64,000 nucleotides of DNA from Ascaris suum (lineage: Eukaryota > Nematoda > Chromadorea > Rhabditida > Ascarididae), in the NCBI GenBank assembly GCA_013433145.1, contig CM024170.1:8195366-8259365 (forward strand), given 5' to 3'. How positions within the stretch are numbered: the first letter of the stretch is position 1; each line of letters opens with the position of its first letter. The translations under genes were made by a program, and so were the position numbers. The notes below the pieces were generated by a model that did not search any database, was not told where the DNA came from, and was given only the letters and a program-made list of their open reading frames with translations. Shown here piece by piece: positions 40,201 through 52,200 of this stretch.

Positions 40201-43200
40201 TGCAACGTTGCGGCTAACTGTGAAAATCACATTGGAAGTGTGGGATGCAAGTGTGCACCTGGATATACTGGAGATGGAATCGATTGCACGCGTAAGTTTT
40301 CGTGGTTGTATAGAGGTGTCTTCCTGGTATCACATGACCAACTTGTTGCAGAAAAAATAATTTCACTGAAATATGAGTAAAACAGTGCCTGCATAAGATT
40401 AGTCGAATCTGTTCCACCATAGTCGGATATTCCACCTATATTGTGGAGTCAGTTTAATGGCTCGCTTGGCATCAGTACAATTAACTCGCATCTCCCATGT
40501 AGCATACAGCATGTTGGATCACAACTTCTTCACATCTTCGAAGGTGGAATTTGTGAAATTGCGGAACCAGATATGGGAAGATGAAAGGAAACGAAAGGTT
40601 CAAAAATATCGAGGTTGAAGTGCTTGAGAAAAGCGGCTTAAGAGAGGTTGTCTATCTGTGAACTGCTCATTATAGATTTATGACGAGTTATTTCATTCGC
40701 TGATATCAAGAATCAGCTAGTTGCTTCAAAGAGAGAAGCGTTTTCGAAACTAACGAAAAAGTTCAGTATCCACTATATTCTAGAATGTTTACATGGAAGG
40801 TTGCAGCAATAAACGTGCGCACATCATCCTCGAATGCATGCACCCAAGATTGGATCCATTTGTGCCGCATCGAGAACAAGACATGTCACATCGATGACGA
40901 AGATGTTCCGCAATGTGGCTCATGCCTAGTAGGACATCAGCCAGTTGGTGGCCAATGTTTGCGTGAGTTCAACTCCTACTTTAAAAGCTAAATGCAACTG
41001 CACTGTCTGGCGATCAGTGACGCGTCATTTGTCACTTAATCCCGCTTTCTATAACATCAATATTGTGTCCTAAACATGGTGGAAACTTGGAAAAACGGAT
41101 GGAAAACTTGTTTATTCGATCCACAGTCCTATGCTAAAAGTTCTCAAGACGATTTCTGGTTACCGCTTTCGTGATGTAATATGCTGAGTTCATAAACTGA
41201 GTTCAAGGAATAGGTGAGGTGGTCATATCAAACAGTTCATTACTGAGGACTAAATCATTGTTACCTTATTCATTAAACTTCGATAGTCTATGATTCTTTA
41301 TTTTGGTCGAATTCGTGAAAGGGCGCCAGTTGATCGTAAGGGTCTCATATAAATCATGCTTCGACAGTTTTCTTGCAAAGTCTCGTTTTGATTTCCATTC
41401 TGAAATACGAGAAGAATTCCATCACCCGCCCAAACGTCAAAGGACATAGGCCCAAGATGATATACGGCGTCCCACTGAGTGGCCATAATCATGCAACCTG
41501 AAATGGGAAGGGTCAATATTTTAAGGCCTTTTATAATTAAATTTATTGCAAATTTCAGCCATAAATGGTCTCGGCAATTGCGCAGATCCAAATAAAAACG
41601 ACTGTGATCCAAACGCCGATTGCATTGACGTCCATCCTGGACGACATTTCTGCACCTGCAAAGTCGGATACATTGGTGATGGAAGGCACTGCGACGGTAA
41701 TCACTTACAATATATTCTGTGACTATCTTGTTCTCTTCTTCACTTCCTTATTTCTTACCAGGGCTGGTTATGGAATGATCGGTATATGCTCCTGGTATCA
41801 ACATGTCTACAAAGATCAAAATTTAGCGGTCAACTACTAAATTTCACAATCACGAATGTTATCGACCCGCATGCTTGTCCACGTGGATTTTTCAATGGTG
41901 ATGTTCTCTAATGAGTGTTTGTGTTCGTCTGGAAAGTATCCTGCATCTCAGACGTTGACGAGTGCTCCTTGCCTGGTGTGTGCGATGCGGCAGCCGATTG
42001 CCACAATACTAACGGATCGTTTACGTGCGTTTGTCAACCTGGCTATTCTGGCAATGGTTTCAAATGTGTGCGCAGTACCAACGCTAATGGAGGTAAGCAA
42101 ACAGTCGAGTCGACCTTTCATTGCCTTCATGAATTGCGTTAACTGAAACGGATTTAGACCGTGGTTTTCCTTGTGCATGTCAGAATTCAAGTGAAGCTGA
42201 GGTATTTTTGATTTTGTGACCTGATAGGTATTAACCCAGCGTTAATTCACTTGTATACGATAATCGCACCCTCGGAAAAACTCATTCTCAGGTCCTTATG
42301 TCGGAATTGGCAATACTTCAGGGCCTTTTGAAGAGGAGACACCGCAGGCTGAGGTGCTCTCTGTCCTACTTAAGGATTATGAGCGAAACGTATGTTCCAC
42401 TAATGAAGGTAAATATAGAGACGAAAATGTTTTATGAATGAACTCTGTGGTGGAACTGTTCCACTTTATGTGTTTCAGTGTTGCAAGGAGGGCATGTATT
42501 GTCTTGGGTCTTTTATTCACAACTTAGAGAACTGATACGACTAGATAGCCAAAACTCTCACCTCCATTCACAATGCTCCGACCTGCATCTGCAATGACTA
42601 GGGTCGATTACTGCTTAAATTACCTGGCTTCGCCATTAAAAGGTAAGTGTTGTTGAGAGGAATTGCGTGCTAGGGCTACTGCTTTCATAAGTGTCCTTCA
42701 AAACTATTACCGAATATGCGGTCGCAGTGTAAAAAAAAATACGCCACGTAACTTAATGACCAGTGCGGGCGAAAAGAGCACGTGGGTAAAGATTGATTGT
42801 TTGCAGCATCTTCGAATGCTCCCTGCTTCTGACTCAAACACTTCGTGAAGTGCTTCCAGTTTTGTTACTATCCTTTGTTCTTCGTCTGTATGCCAATTAT
42901 TAAATACTCTCATTGCTCCTTTAACTGAGATCGTTTTTGGTCGCATTTGCGTTGCATCCAAAACAAACAAATTTTTTGAAGGAGAAAATTCCACTTCAAA
43001 TAGCGATCACATGTTTCTTCGAAAGGTTTTGTGGATTTCCTATCTATCAGTGGTCTAATTCAGAGCCAAATTGTCATTTGGATCCTTCGATGTGTCACAA
43101 GAAGGCGAACTGTCTCTTAGGTGGGACATGCAAATGCATCAACGGTTATGTTGGCGATGGAATTACTTCTTGTGAACGTAAGATTTTTTTTGTCAGTACG

Positions 43201-46200
43201 GACTTCTGATTCAGATCTTAAGTCATCAGTAAAACAGCTACTTGTACTGTGCGTCCTAGTTGATAATGTATCACTGGAATAAATCCCACTCCTCAGAATT
43301 CGGCAGGAAGCTGTAACATTTCTGCGCTCTGCTTGAGTTAAGACAACAACGTTTCAGATGCCCTCAGGCGATCACACTTTAGGCGATTTTATACTTTATC
43401 AGAATCGCTTCACGCGATATTTGAGAAGCGAATTTTATATCTGGCAGTCCGTTCCACTCATCGATGTATACTGCAGTGATAATCTGCAACGGTGGAGGTG
43501 ATTGAAAATTCGAAATGGAGTGTTCATTTAATTCACTTTTCTCAGTAATAACTTTGCATGTTTATTTATGTGATCTTTGAATATTTAGTAGGTTTTTATC
43601 TTCGGACAGATGTTACCTATAGAAAAATATCGTCAGTTCTATGAAATTTCACAACAATTTTCACATTTGAAAGAGCAAAACAAACAAATATTTTGTCTTT
43701 TTTTTTCAGCGGAAGACATAATAAAAAGTTCCTCCAAGGAGCAAACCTATTCAACAGTATCGCATTCCTCTGAAAGTGAAAAGAGCACGAGCGTGACATC
43801 AGGGAAAACCGAATCGACGACTGCATCAGCACTGAAAGAAACGCAACATGCAGAAACGAGTGAAACTTCGACAACAGTACTAACAGCGACATCAGTTCGG
43901 GGACTCTCGAAACTAGAAGAACCAGAGACCATAAGCACCACCACTGAAAGTGCTGAAAAGACTTTTGCCTCGACAACAAAACTTCCGTCTACCGAAGATA
44001 AGAAACTTGATACAACAACGGAAAAGTCTACGGTACCAGCATCTTCGAAAGTGGAGGCAACTGAAGCGAAAACAATTCAGTACACCGCTAGTAGCTCCGA
44101 AGCACCAACTGATACGACGAGAGGCAGAGGAGGAATTGCACTGCCAACAGAGGGAACAGATCAGCCTGGAAATCCTTATGAGGGTACTGAGGCAGAAATC
44201 ATCTCAAATGGTCCTCCTGGCACATCGCCTATGTCCGAGAAAGATTTAGAAGGCATCACTAGTGACAAGAAGCATGAAACTTCTCACACTTCGATCGCTT
44301 CATCTATATCCCCTTCGGTGTATATTCACACACATAATCTGACAACCGAAATGCCTGAAAAGTTACCTCATGAAGAGGAGCTGAGACGAGGCTCCGAACA
44401 AATGCAGACTAAAAAGACTGCTGGAGAGAAAGAAGCGAAACTTACCGAAGAGGCCGAAAAGGCAGCAGAAGTTTCGGCCGGTGACAAATACACCGGTGAA
44501 ATTGGCAACGAAATCACTGGTGGCAAGGCTACAGGCGGAGATGCTTCTAGTAAAGCCATTAGTAAAACATCAGAAGAAAGTGACAAACTAACGCACGGAT
44601 TACTATCAGGAGGCAAAGCAATGATGGGAATTGGTGTTAAACGCACTGATGAAGTCGCCGGAGGTGGAGCTGTCACAGAAGAAACGATAGGCGCTCGTAA
44701 TATCGAAGGTATTGCTGAAAAAGAGTTAAACAGAAACGGCACGGGTGAAGCGGGGATAAAAGGAGAAAGAACTGTCATTAAAATTGCTATAGGAGGACCT
44801 GAAGGAACGTTGAGAGAGAGGGCGGGTGGATCATTAATGAGCACAAAGATGAATGGCAGACTGGATTCAGGGAAAGGAACGGCTAAGATGACTGGTGAGG
44901 TGCACAGCGGTGCAAAAGCGGACAAGAGTCAAGTAGGAATTGATGTTGCGAAGACGACAGCCAAAACCGATAAGGAAGTTGCACAAAATAAGCATGGCAA
45001 TGAATCAGCATCCTTAAGTGAAGGACAGAAGATTGAAAAGGAGCAAAGAGGTGGAATCGGAAAGCTCGCGGAAGAGAAAGGTAATTCTCAACATATCGGC
45101 GAGGGGGAGAATATGAAAGAAAGCGGTAAAGAAGGAGAGAAAGCAAGTGGAACGAAACCATCAGAAGAGCAAACGGAGCGTCCTCATTATCGCACTCATT
45201 TCATCCAGAAGTGTACATCGACTGACACGTCACCATGTCACGAGAACGCGAAATGTGATGTATCAAGTGGTCACTGCGTCTGCAAGAACGGCTATTATGG
45301 GGATGGCTACTCAGCTTGCACGTACGTCCACTTCTTTTTTTTTCACGGAACATTGCTTGTACTACATTTACGATAACATATAGTCTTACTCATTTTTCAC
45401 TGACCTTGTCTCGTGGTTTCTATTGTAGCTGATCATCCCCAGAGCTCAGCTATTGAGCAGTGTGGATAGAAAGAAGAAGAACGGCGCGGATAGTTGTAGT
45501 CATGAAGAGTTTGAGGAATGACGATTTGATGAAATGAAAGCGTTGACAAGGGATCGCGACAAATATGTTGTTTACCTTCGAAGGCCCTTCCATCACCAAA
45601 TATTTCATCCTCTTCCTTTTCCAAACCTTCGCCTGAAACACAAGAAGCATTTCAGGATAATAGTTCAACCTCTGTTATTATTTTAATTGCTTTTAAACAA
45701 TGGCTTCTCGTCTCTCTCTTAATGTCCCTCCCGAAAAATTTTGCATGCTATGCAGTGCGACTGCACCTCAGGTTTTATTTGGTTGTTCTTTACTCGAGAG
45801 TAAATAAAAAGCGAGTAGAACATTTTTAGCGGATGTGAGCTTGAAAGTTAGCCATCAAAATGGAACTGAATTTCTATCTGACGAAATAACACTAACCTTG
45901 GCTATCATATCGCAGTGACTAGTATGTGAGCGTTTTCCCATTTCATCGTCGCATATAAATGAAACTCTTGCAGGAAGATCACTCAAGATTGTATTTCGGA
46001 CGCAGATGCATGTGATACGAGGGCTGTTTGTGACGTGGCTAGTCGTCGTTGCAAATGCCTTAGAGGCTATGTTGGCGACGGTCTCACTTGTTTCCCCGAC
46101 GTGCTTGTCAGTGCTTTGTCTTTAACGTTTTCGAATGAAAAATTCACTTCGTTGTTTTAAATATCATAAAAGACAAATTTTTGAAATTTGCGAACTTTGT

Positions 46201-49200
46201 GCTATGTTATATTTTTTGACTGTTATAGAGCAAGATATTTCTGTAAGCAAAAACAACAATGTGGCATCGTTTATGAGCAAGTTCATGTATCGTGCTTAAC
46301 GTTACTAACTGCTCTATGAAGTCATGATGATGACGATATCCTTTTTTAGGACTGCGTATTGCGACCGAATCTCTGCAGTGACTTCGCATCATGCATTGAT
46401 CGTCGTTGCGTATGTAATGAAGGATACACGGGTAAAATCTTTGAATTCTAGAAATTTCTCTCAACTATTTTTTGTTGATTACATTCAAATTCAACGAATA
46501 GGACTTCTGTTTGAACTGGTTGAATGTCTAACAGTTTTTGTGGATCTAAGAGAGGTTAGTGTATTCTGATGCGTCAAACCCAGGGGACTGATGCTAGAAG
46601 ATGTTAGATTGGAGGAGCGTATAACTTCACAGCAAACACCATAAAATGGTCCCACTATATGATGCATTCCAGAAATATTCATCTCTCATCACAAGTTGTT
46701 GCCAGGTGTTAAACGCACTTTTCGTACTGAAATTTCTAATTTTCTAGGTGATGGCTCGTCGTGTGTCTCGTTGGAACCTGTCACCGATTGCTCGAAATGC
46801 GATGTTCGAGCTGAATGTGTCGACAGTGTTTGCAAATGTCGTGAGGTATATTTTTGAGGTGGAGCCCCTAAACCTAAAACCTAAAAGTCCCGTAGTAAGT
46901 AAGTGATGATTTAAGAACAACATACAATGGATCATTTCAAAAGACCAGCTACACAGTGACCTGGTTACTTGGTTATTAAATTATTTTCTATTCGAGATCG
47001 AGACAAACTGCGAACTTCTTCATTTTCCTCGTTGTGTGCCGTAGGCATCAGATTCTTTATACAGCTGCAGTCTGATGGGAAAATGCGTGTGGTGGTTGTT
47101 GTTACCTTCCAGTTTCTTCTAAAATGCTGCCGGTCAAATTAGTTTGCCGCTTCTATTTTTATCCTTCAACATTGTTCCTTGGTCGCCAGATACGTTCCTT
47201 GGTTGCTAGACAGCCAAAACAATCTGATATGGAGCTTATTGACCATCATCTGTCCACAGTTTACTGGTGGAATCAAGTGCTGCACGAAAATTGGAGCGAG
47301 AGAACGAATCGTTTTGGGGTATCAGATTTTATAGGATGCCTTGACTTCGTTGATATCGTTGCGAATGTTCTTTTACCATTTCTAGGCAGCACAGTTTCAG
47401 CACATGTGATTTGCAGAGTTATTTCGGCAATGGTGGAACGTGTATAGCTGATCCGGCCGACTGTGTGCATTACCCAGGTTTATGTCATCGTAACGCCCTC
47501 TGTGACGATGAGTCTCGACGATGTCAATGCCTTAAAGGTGTGCATTTTTGCAGGTTTTTTCCTTGCAGGTAGCAATTAATGCCTTTTATGTTGAACTGGA
47601 ATAAATTCATGAAAACACCATCTGACAGGAAAAGTGAAATTGAAGCAAGCTCCAACAATCTAAAAATGCGTTTAGAGCTTGAAGGAGGTGAGCAGAAATG
47701 CTGAAATTTGAGTGTTCGATATTCTTTATAGCTCAAAGCATTTGTGCTTAGAAGTGGCGCAACAGAAGAGAATGATTGTTGCATAAGTAGTGGATCCTTT
47801 TAAACGTTTTCATGAGTTGAACCATATCTGTGATTTAAAAAAAAAACAATAAGACCTGTTGTAATTTAAAACGTTTTTTGTAACTGTAATGTTGTAAATT
47901 GTATTGAAACATTTGCGTTATATCCGTCGTTTTATATTAGAGTTTGTGTTCTTCTCAATCTTAGTACGTTCACACTTTATCGATTAGTTCCTGTAGGTAA
48001 TGTGAGTGAACTTTTGTTTCTTTATTCTACCCGATTAACGGCAACCAGTCGAATTCTAAGCGAATGTTCGAATTTGCTGGGTCGGCAGTTAAATGAGGTG
48101 TAGGGGGAAAAACAATCGTTTAATGTGCAAAGGTTCTCTTAGAGGCATACTCATATTTAATGTGAAGACAGCACTGAACGTATTGTTAATGATGCAGACG
48201 GGATTAAGATCTCTTTCATTTGCATTTCGTTGAAATCCTTTAATATTATTTTGCTGTAATAGTTATGAATTGCAATTTAGTGGCATCTATTTGTGAAACT
48301 GACTTGTTAATTATCATTTTTCCGCTATCAATTACGGAACTATAGAATTCTCGGTTGATAGAAAGCCTTTTTTGCCTATAATATAAATATCTGAACATAA
48401 GTCACATCTGCAGGGTTCCTTGGTGATGGACTAGACTGCTCGAATCAGAAGAAATGTCTGAACGATTCAACAGTGTGCCATGAAGATGCCGACTGTTTGC
48501 CATCTGGAGTCTGCCAATGCAGACGGGGTTTCACTGGAAATGGAATCCTCTGCAACGCAGGTATGCCTGAGATACTTTCATTGAACACCACACTTCATGT
48601 CGGCTTTCAGTGCGATTTTGCCAAACAGCGTAATTGCTTGTTTGTTGCTTTTGTTCGCATGGAAGTGAAAAAGTTTCAAAGAATGAGCAAACCGACTTCC
48701 TGCGTTAATGTCGTGTGGAATGTTTTCTCTGTCATTACATTATATTGGAGGTCGTTAAAACTTCCAAGTATTTACCTACGACTGTCCCACTTCAGGGCTT
48801 TAGCAAGTGTTATATCTATTAAGTAAACGAGTTGTTGTAACACAATTCTTTGCTATCTACCTTTTGCAAAATTCTCTTTATGACATGTTATGACGAAATA
48901 TTCTCCAAAAATGTGTTTCATGTTAGGCCAAGCGCTTAGCATAGATAAAGGATTATTTCATTGCACATAACGCACATCAGAGCTCGAAGCGAAGAAAAGT
49001 GGAAATTCTGAAATCGTATGGCAGAGTGCATTGCGTCCATTTTTACAACGAAACAAGTGAGGATGTATCAAAAGAGCTGGCACAATACACGCTTTTGCCA
49101 CAGGCTCATAGGCCAAATATCCCCACAAATTATGGACAAAAGGAGAGTAAAGAAGATTGCGCCTGCGTATCGGCAGGTGCAAAATAATACCATTGCAAGA

Positions 49201-52200
49201 CGCCTGTAAATTTCCTTTCACATTTAAATTGTGCAGATTAGCGTTGAAGGGGATATAACAAACTGCCATGTGGTCTACCATATGCCCACGGAATTTTATA
49301 GCTCTGCCGTGAATGGATCTCATATTGAAAGATCTCAGACGGATACATATAACGTACGCACAGACACAACGTTACCATGACGAAATTTTGCGAAACAAAA
49401 TCGTAAAGGGGCATAAATTTTAAGAGCACATTATCTAGTCTATGCAAGCGTTTTAGCGATTCTTATTAACGCGGAAGAAGCGACATCAGCGCCCAAGTTT
49501 GCTTCCATCGGATGCGAGGGAGGATGTCATGAGAACGAAGAATGTTTCTCGGGAAGGTGTCACTGCGTGAATGGATATGAAAGAGATGACAGCGGCAAAT
49601 GCGTCGGTATGATCACAATCTACTGCATATAATTTCTATATGTATTTAGTTCAAAAGTAGAGCTGTATCTGATGCGAATAACAAATTTTTTGTGGTATAT
49701 TTACTGCGAATACTATTCATCATCCCATAAACATCCACCTGTTTGCAGCAGCAAGCCAAAACCTCGGAATTATGGAACCTACCCGCAAGCACCTTCTTGC
49801 TGAAATTACCACCACCTGTTCCTTAATGTATCGATAAGTTTTACTTTCGGCCAAACCCGTTATTGCTCAAACAGGAAAAAACAGCAAATTTTTTGATATT
49901 AAAGGAAGCTGCAGGTAGAGACTGTGGATTTTCTAATATAAAAGCTGCATATTTAACTGCCTTACTGATATTAACGATGCACGTAGTACGTCGTAATGAA
50001 TGACATATTTACAGCGCTAACACTTTAGAACTACGCAGTAGTACAGTGAGTACATTGTACTTTTATATTTTATTGCAATAATCTTTTATAACATTGCGTT
50101 ACAGTAGCACTAACGCTATAAAACACTCCTTAGCATTGTACCTCATCTCCACGTGTCCATATCAAAATGAATTTGTTCAACGGTTTATTTATTTAGATAT
50201 TGATGAGTGCAGTTTACCAAATGGCTGTCACCCGCTGGCAATTTGTGTTAATCTACCCGGTTCACATGCATGCACCTGCCCAGATGGTTATAGAGGTGAT
50301 GGCAAGATATGCAAGCAGTATCATCATGTGAACAATATGGCTGGTATGTTGAACTTTTGTATTATTAGAAACAATGCCGCTCGATTTATTACGCCCATTA
50401 TGTTATATCCAAATGCTATGGTATATTAAAGACTTCAATCCTTAGAGAATGCAACCGAACTTAGCATATGCAGTCTTTATTATTGTTAGTTATTATTGCA
50501 TGTTTGGGTATTGATCCCCATTATCTCATTGATTATCCCCTGCCCTTGCAACGATTCCTTTCTCTTGCAGCCACTGTCTTCGAAAGATGTAGCCAATAAC
50601 GGCTCCTCTCAAAATCGAAAATCTGCCCGCATTTATCGACCTAATGGCTTTTACAGCACTTAAATCTTAATGTCAGCTAATTCTAACCTTGATTGCATAA
50701 TGGAGTCCATATTGGATATAATGGTACGCATTTTAAGTGGATTGCGAAATGGACGGTATGACTTTGGTACTTACAAACGAAAGCGAGTTATTCGATGGAC
50801 GGATCTTCGTTCGTGGTCAAACAGAGAATCCGTACTGCTCGAAAAAGCTGAGCTCAATTATACACAACGGTAGCGATTATCGTTTCACAGTGCCATTCGC
50901 TCATTGCAACGTCCGATTTGAAGAGCCGGTAAGCAGTCCGTATGTTTCATATGCTTCTTTCCTGGATACACAATGCCGTTCATAGATTCGTCACATATAC
51001 AGCAACAGGTTTTGAACTAATCAAAGAGAATAAAATAGTCTTAGATGCTTTCCAAATAGCTCTTTATTGATTATGGGTGTTTAAAGAAAACTTAAGGGGA
51101 AGAGAAAACAAGTAGGCTCGTTTCAACAATTTATTGAGAAGATTTGTGCGTGTTTGTTTAAAATTTCAACAACGTAGTGTTTGGTGTGTGTTCCGAGAAA
51201 GCAGTGTAAGAAAAAACTAGACCACTGTGTTGTGAATGATCACTTTAACGTTTTTTGACTTTTTAAACTATAGACGCGTCGAATGAGTATCTGAAGTTCA
51301 AGATGAGGCGCTGAAGCAAACCATTACTTTAATAGAGCAGATGCTGGAAAACTTTCGTTGAATGTAAATCTCCTGCGGTTATTCGCAAAATAAAATTTGT
51401 TTCGAACTTAACTCTAGCAGATAGTTCTCGTTTTCAGAGATCTGTGGATTCATGTAGCCTTGGTCTTTTTTGAGGCGAAAAGTGGTGAACTTTCAGGATA
51501 CATTTGCAGTCACGGTTGTTGTTCAGCGGCATCCGATGTTTATCACGCAAACCGCAGATGCCTACGATCTTCGATGCACGTACCCTGTAGGAAGTCGACA
51601 GGTAAGTTTCGATCAAATATCCCATACTGTCCAAAGGAGCAATGAAGAGTCGTTATGTTTTCTCTTAACTGTCGCTGCGCTCCCTGGAAAAAATGATGTG
51701 GGCAAAAAGTACTAAATGCTGTTGCCTTGTCTCATCTTGTTCCATTCTACTGTTACTACAACCACATCTGCAAAGCTTTATGCACAAGCAAGTAAAGATT
51801 TTATTCTTGTGAAAACGATAAGAAATTGATAGGTGATGAGTCACGTGAACGTTTCGGAAATGACGACAGCCGACACGATCGTACAGACTGGTAGCGGCCC
51901 GATCTGTTCACTAACTGTGACCAACGACGAAGATGAGGTGATCGATACGGCAACCGTCGGTCAAGTACTGCGATTGGCCCTCTCGGTGCAACCTAATGGT
52001 AAAATTTCAACTTGTTGCCTCGTTCAGTAACATTATTTTGACATTATTTTTTGACATTATTCGTCATTTCAGTGATGTTTGTCAAAGACCCCATACAGCG
52101 TAATAGGAGGCTGAATCCCATGCAAAGGAAGGGGGGAGCAGGTTGCGCAGGTAAATTTCCAATTGTTCCATTGTTCCACTCGCATATGATAAGAGTTCCA

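Noticed and set aside
46491..46935. Minus-strand ORFs around exon 30
   Set aside because: Antisense shadows of an exon with clear EGF coding on the plus strand.
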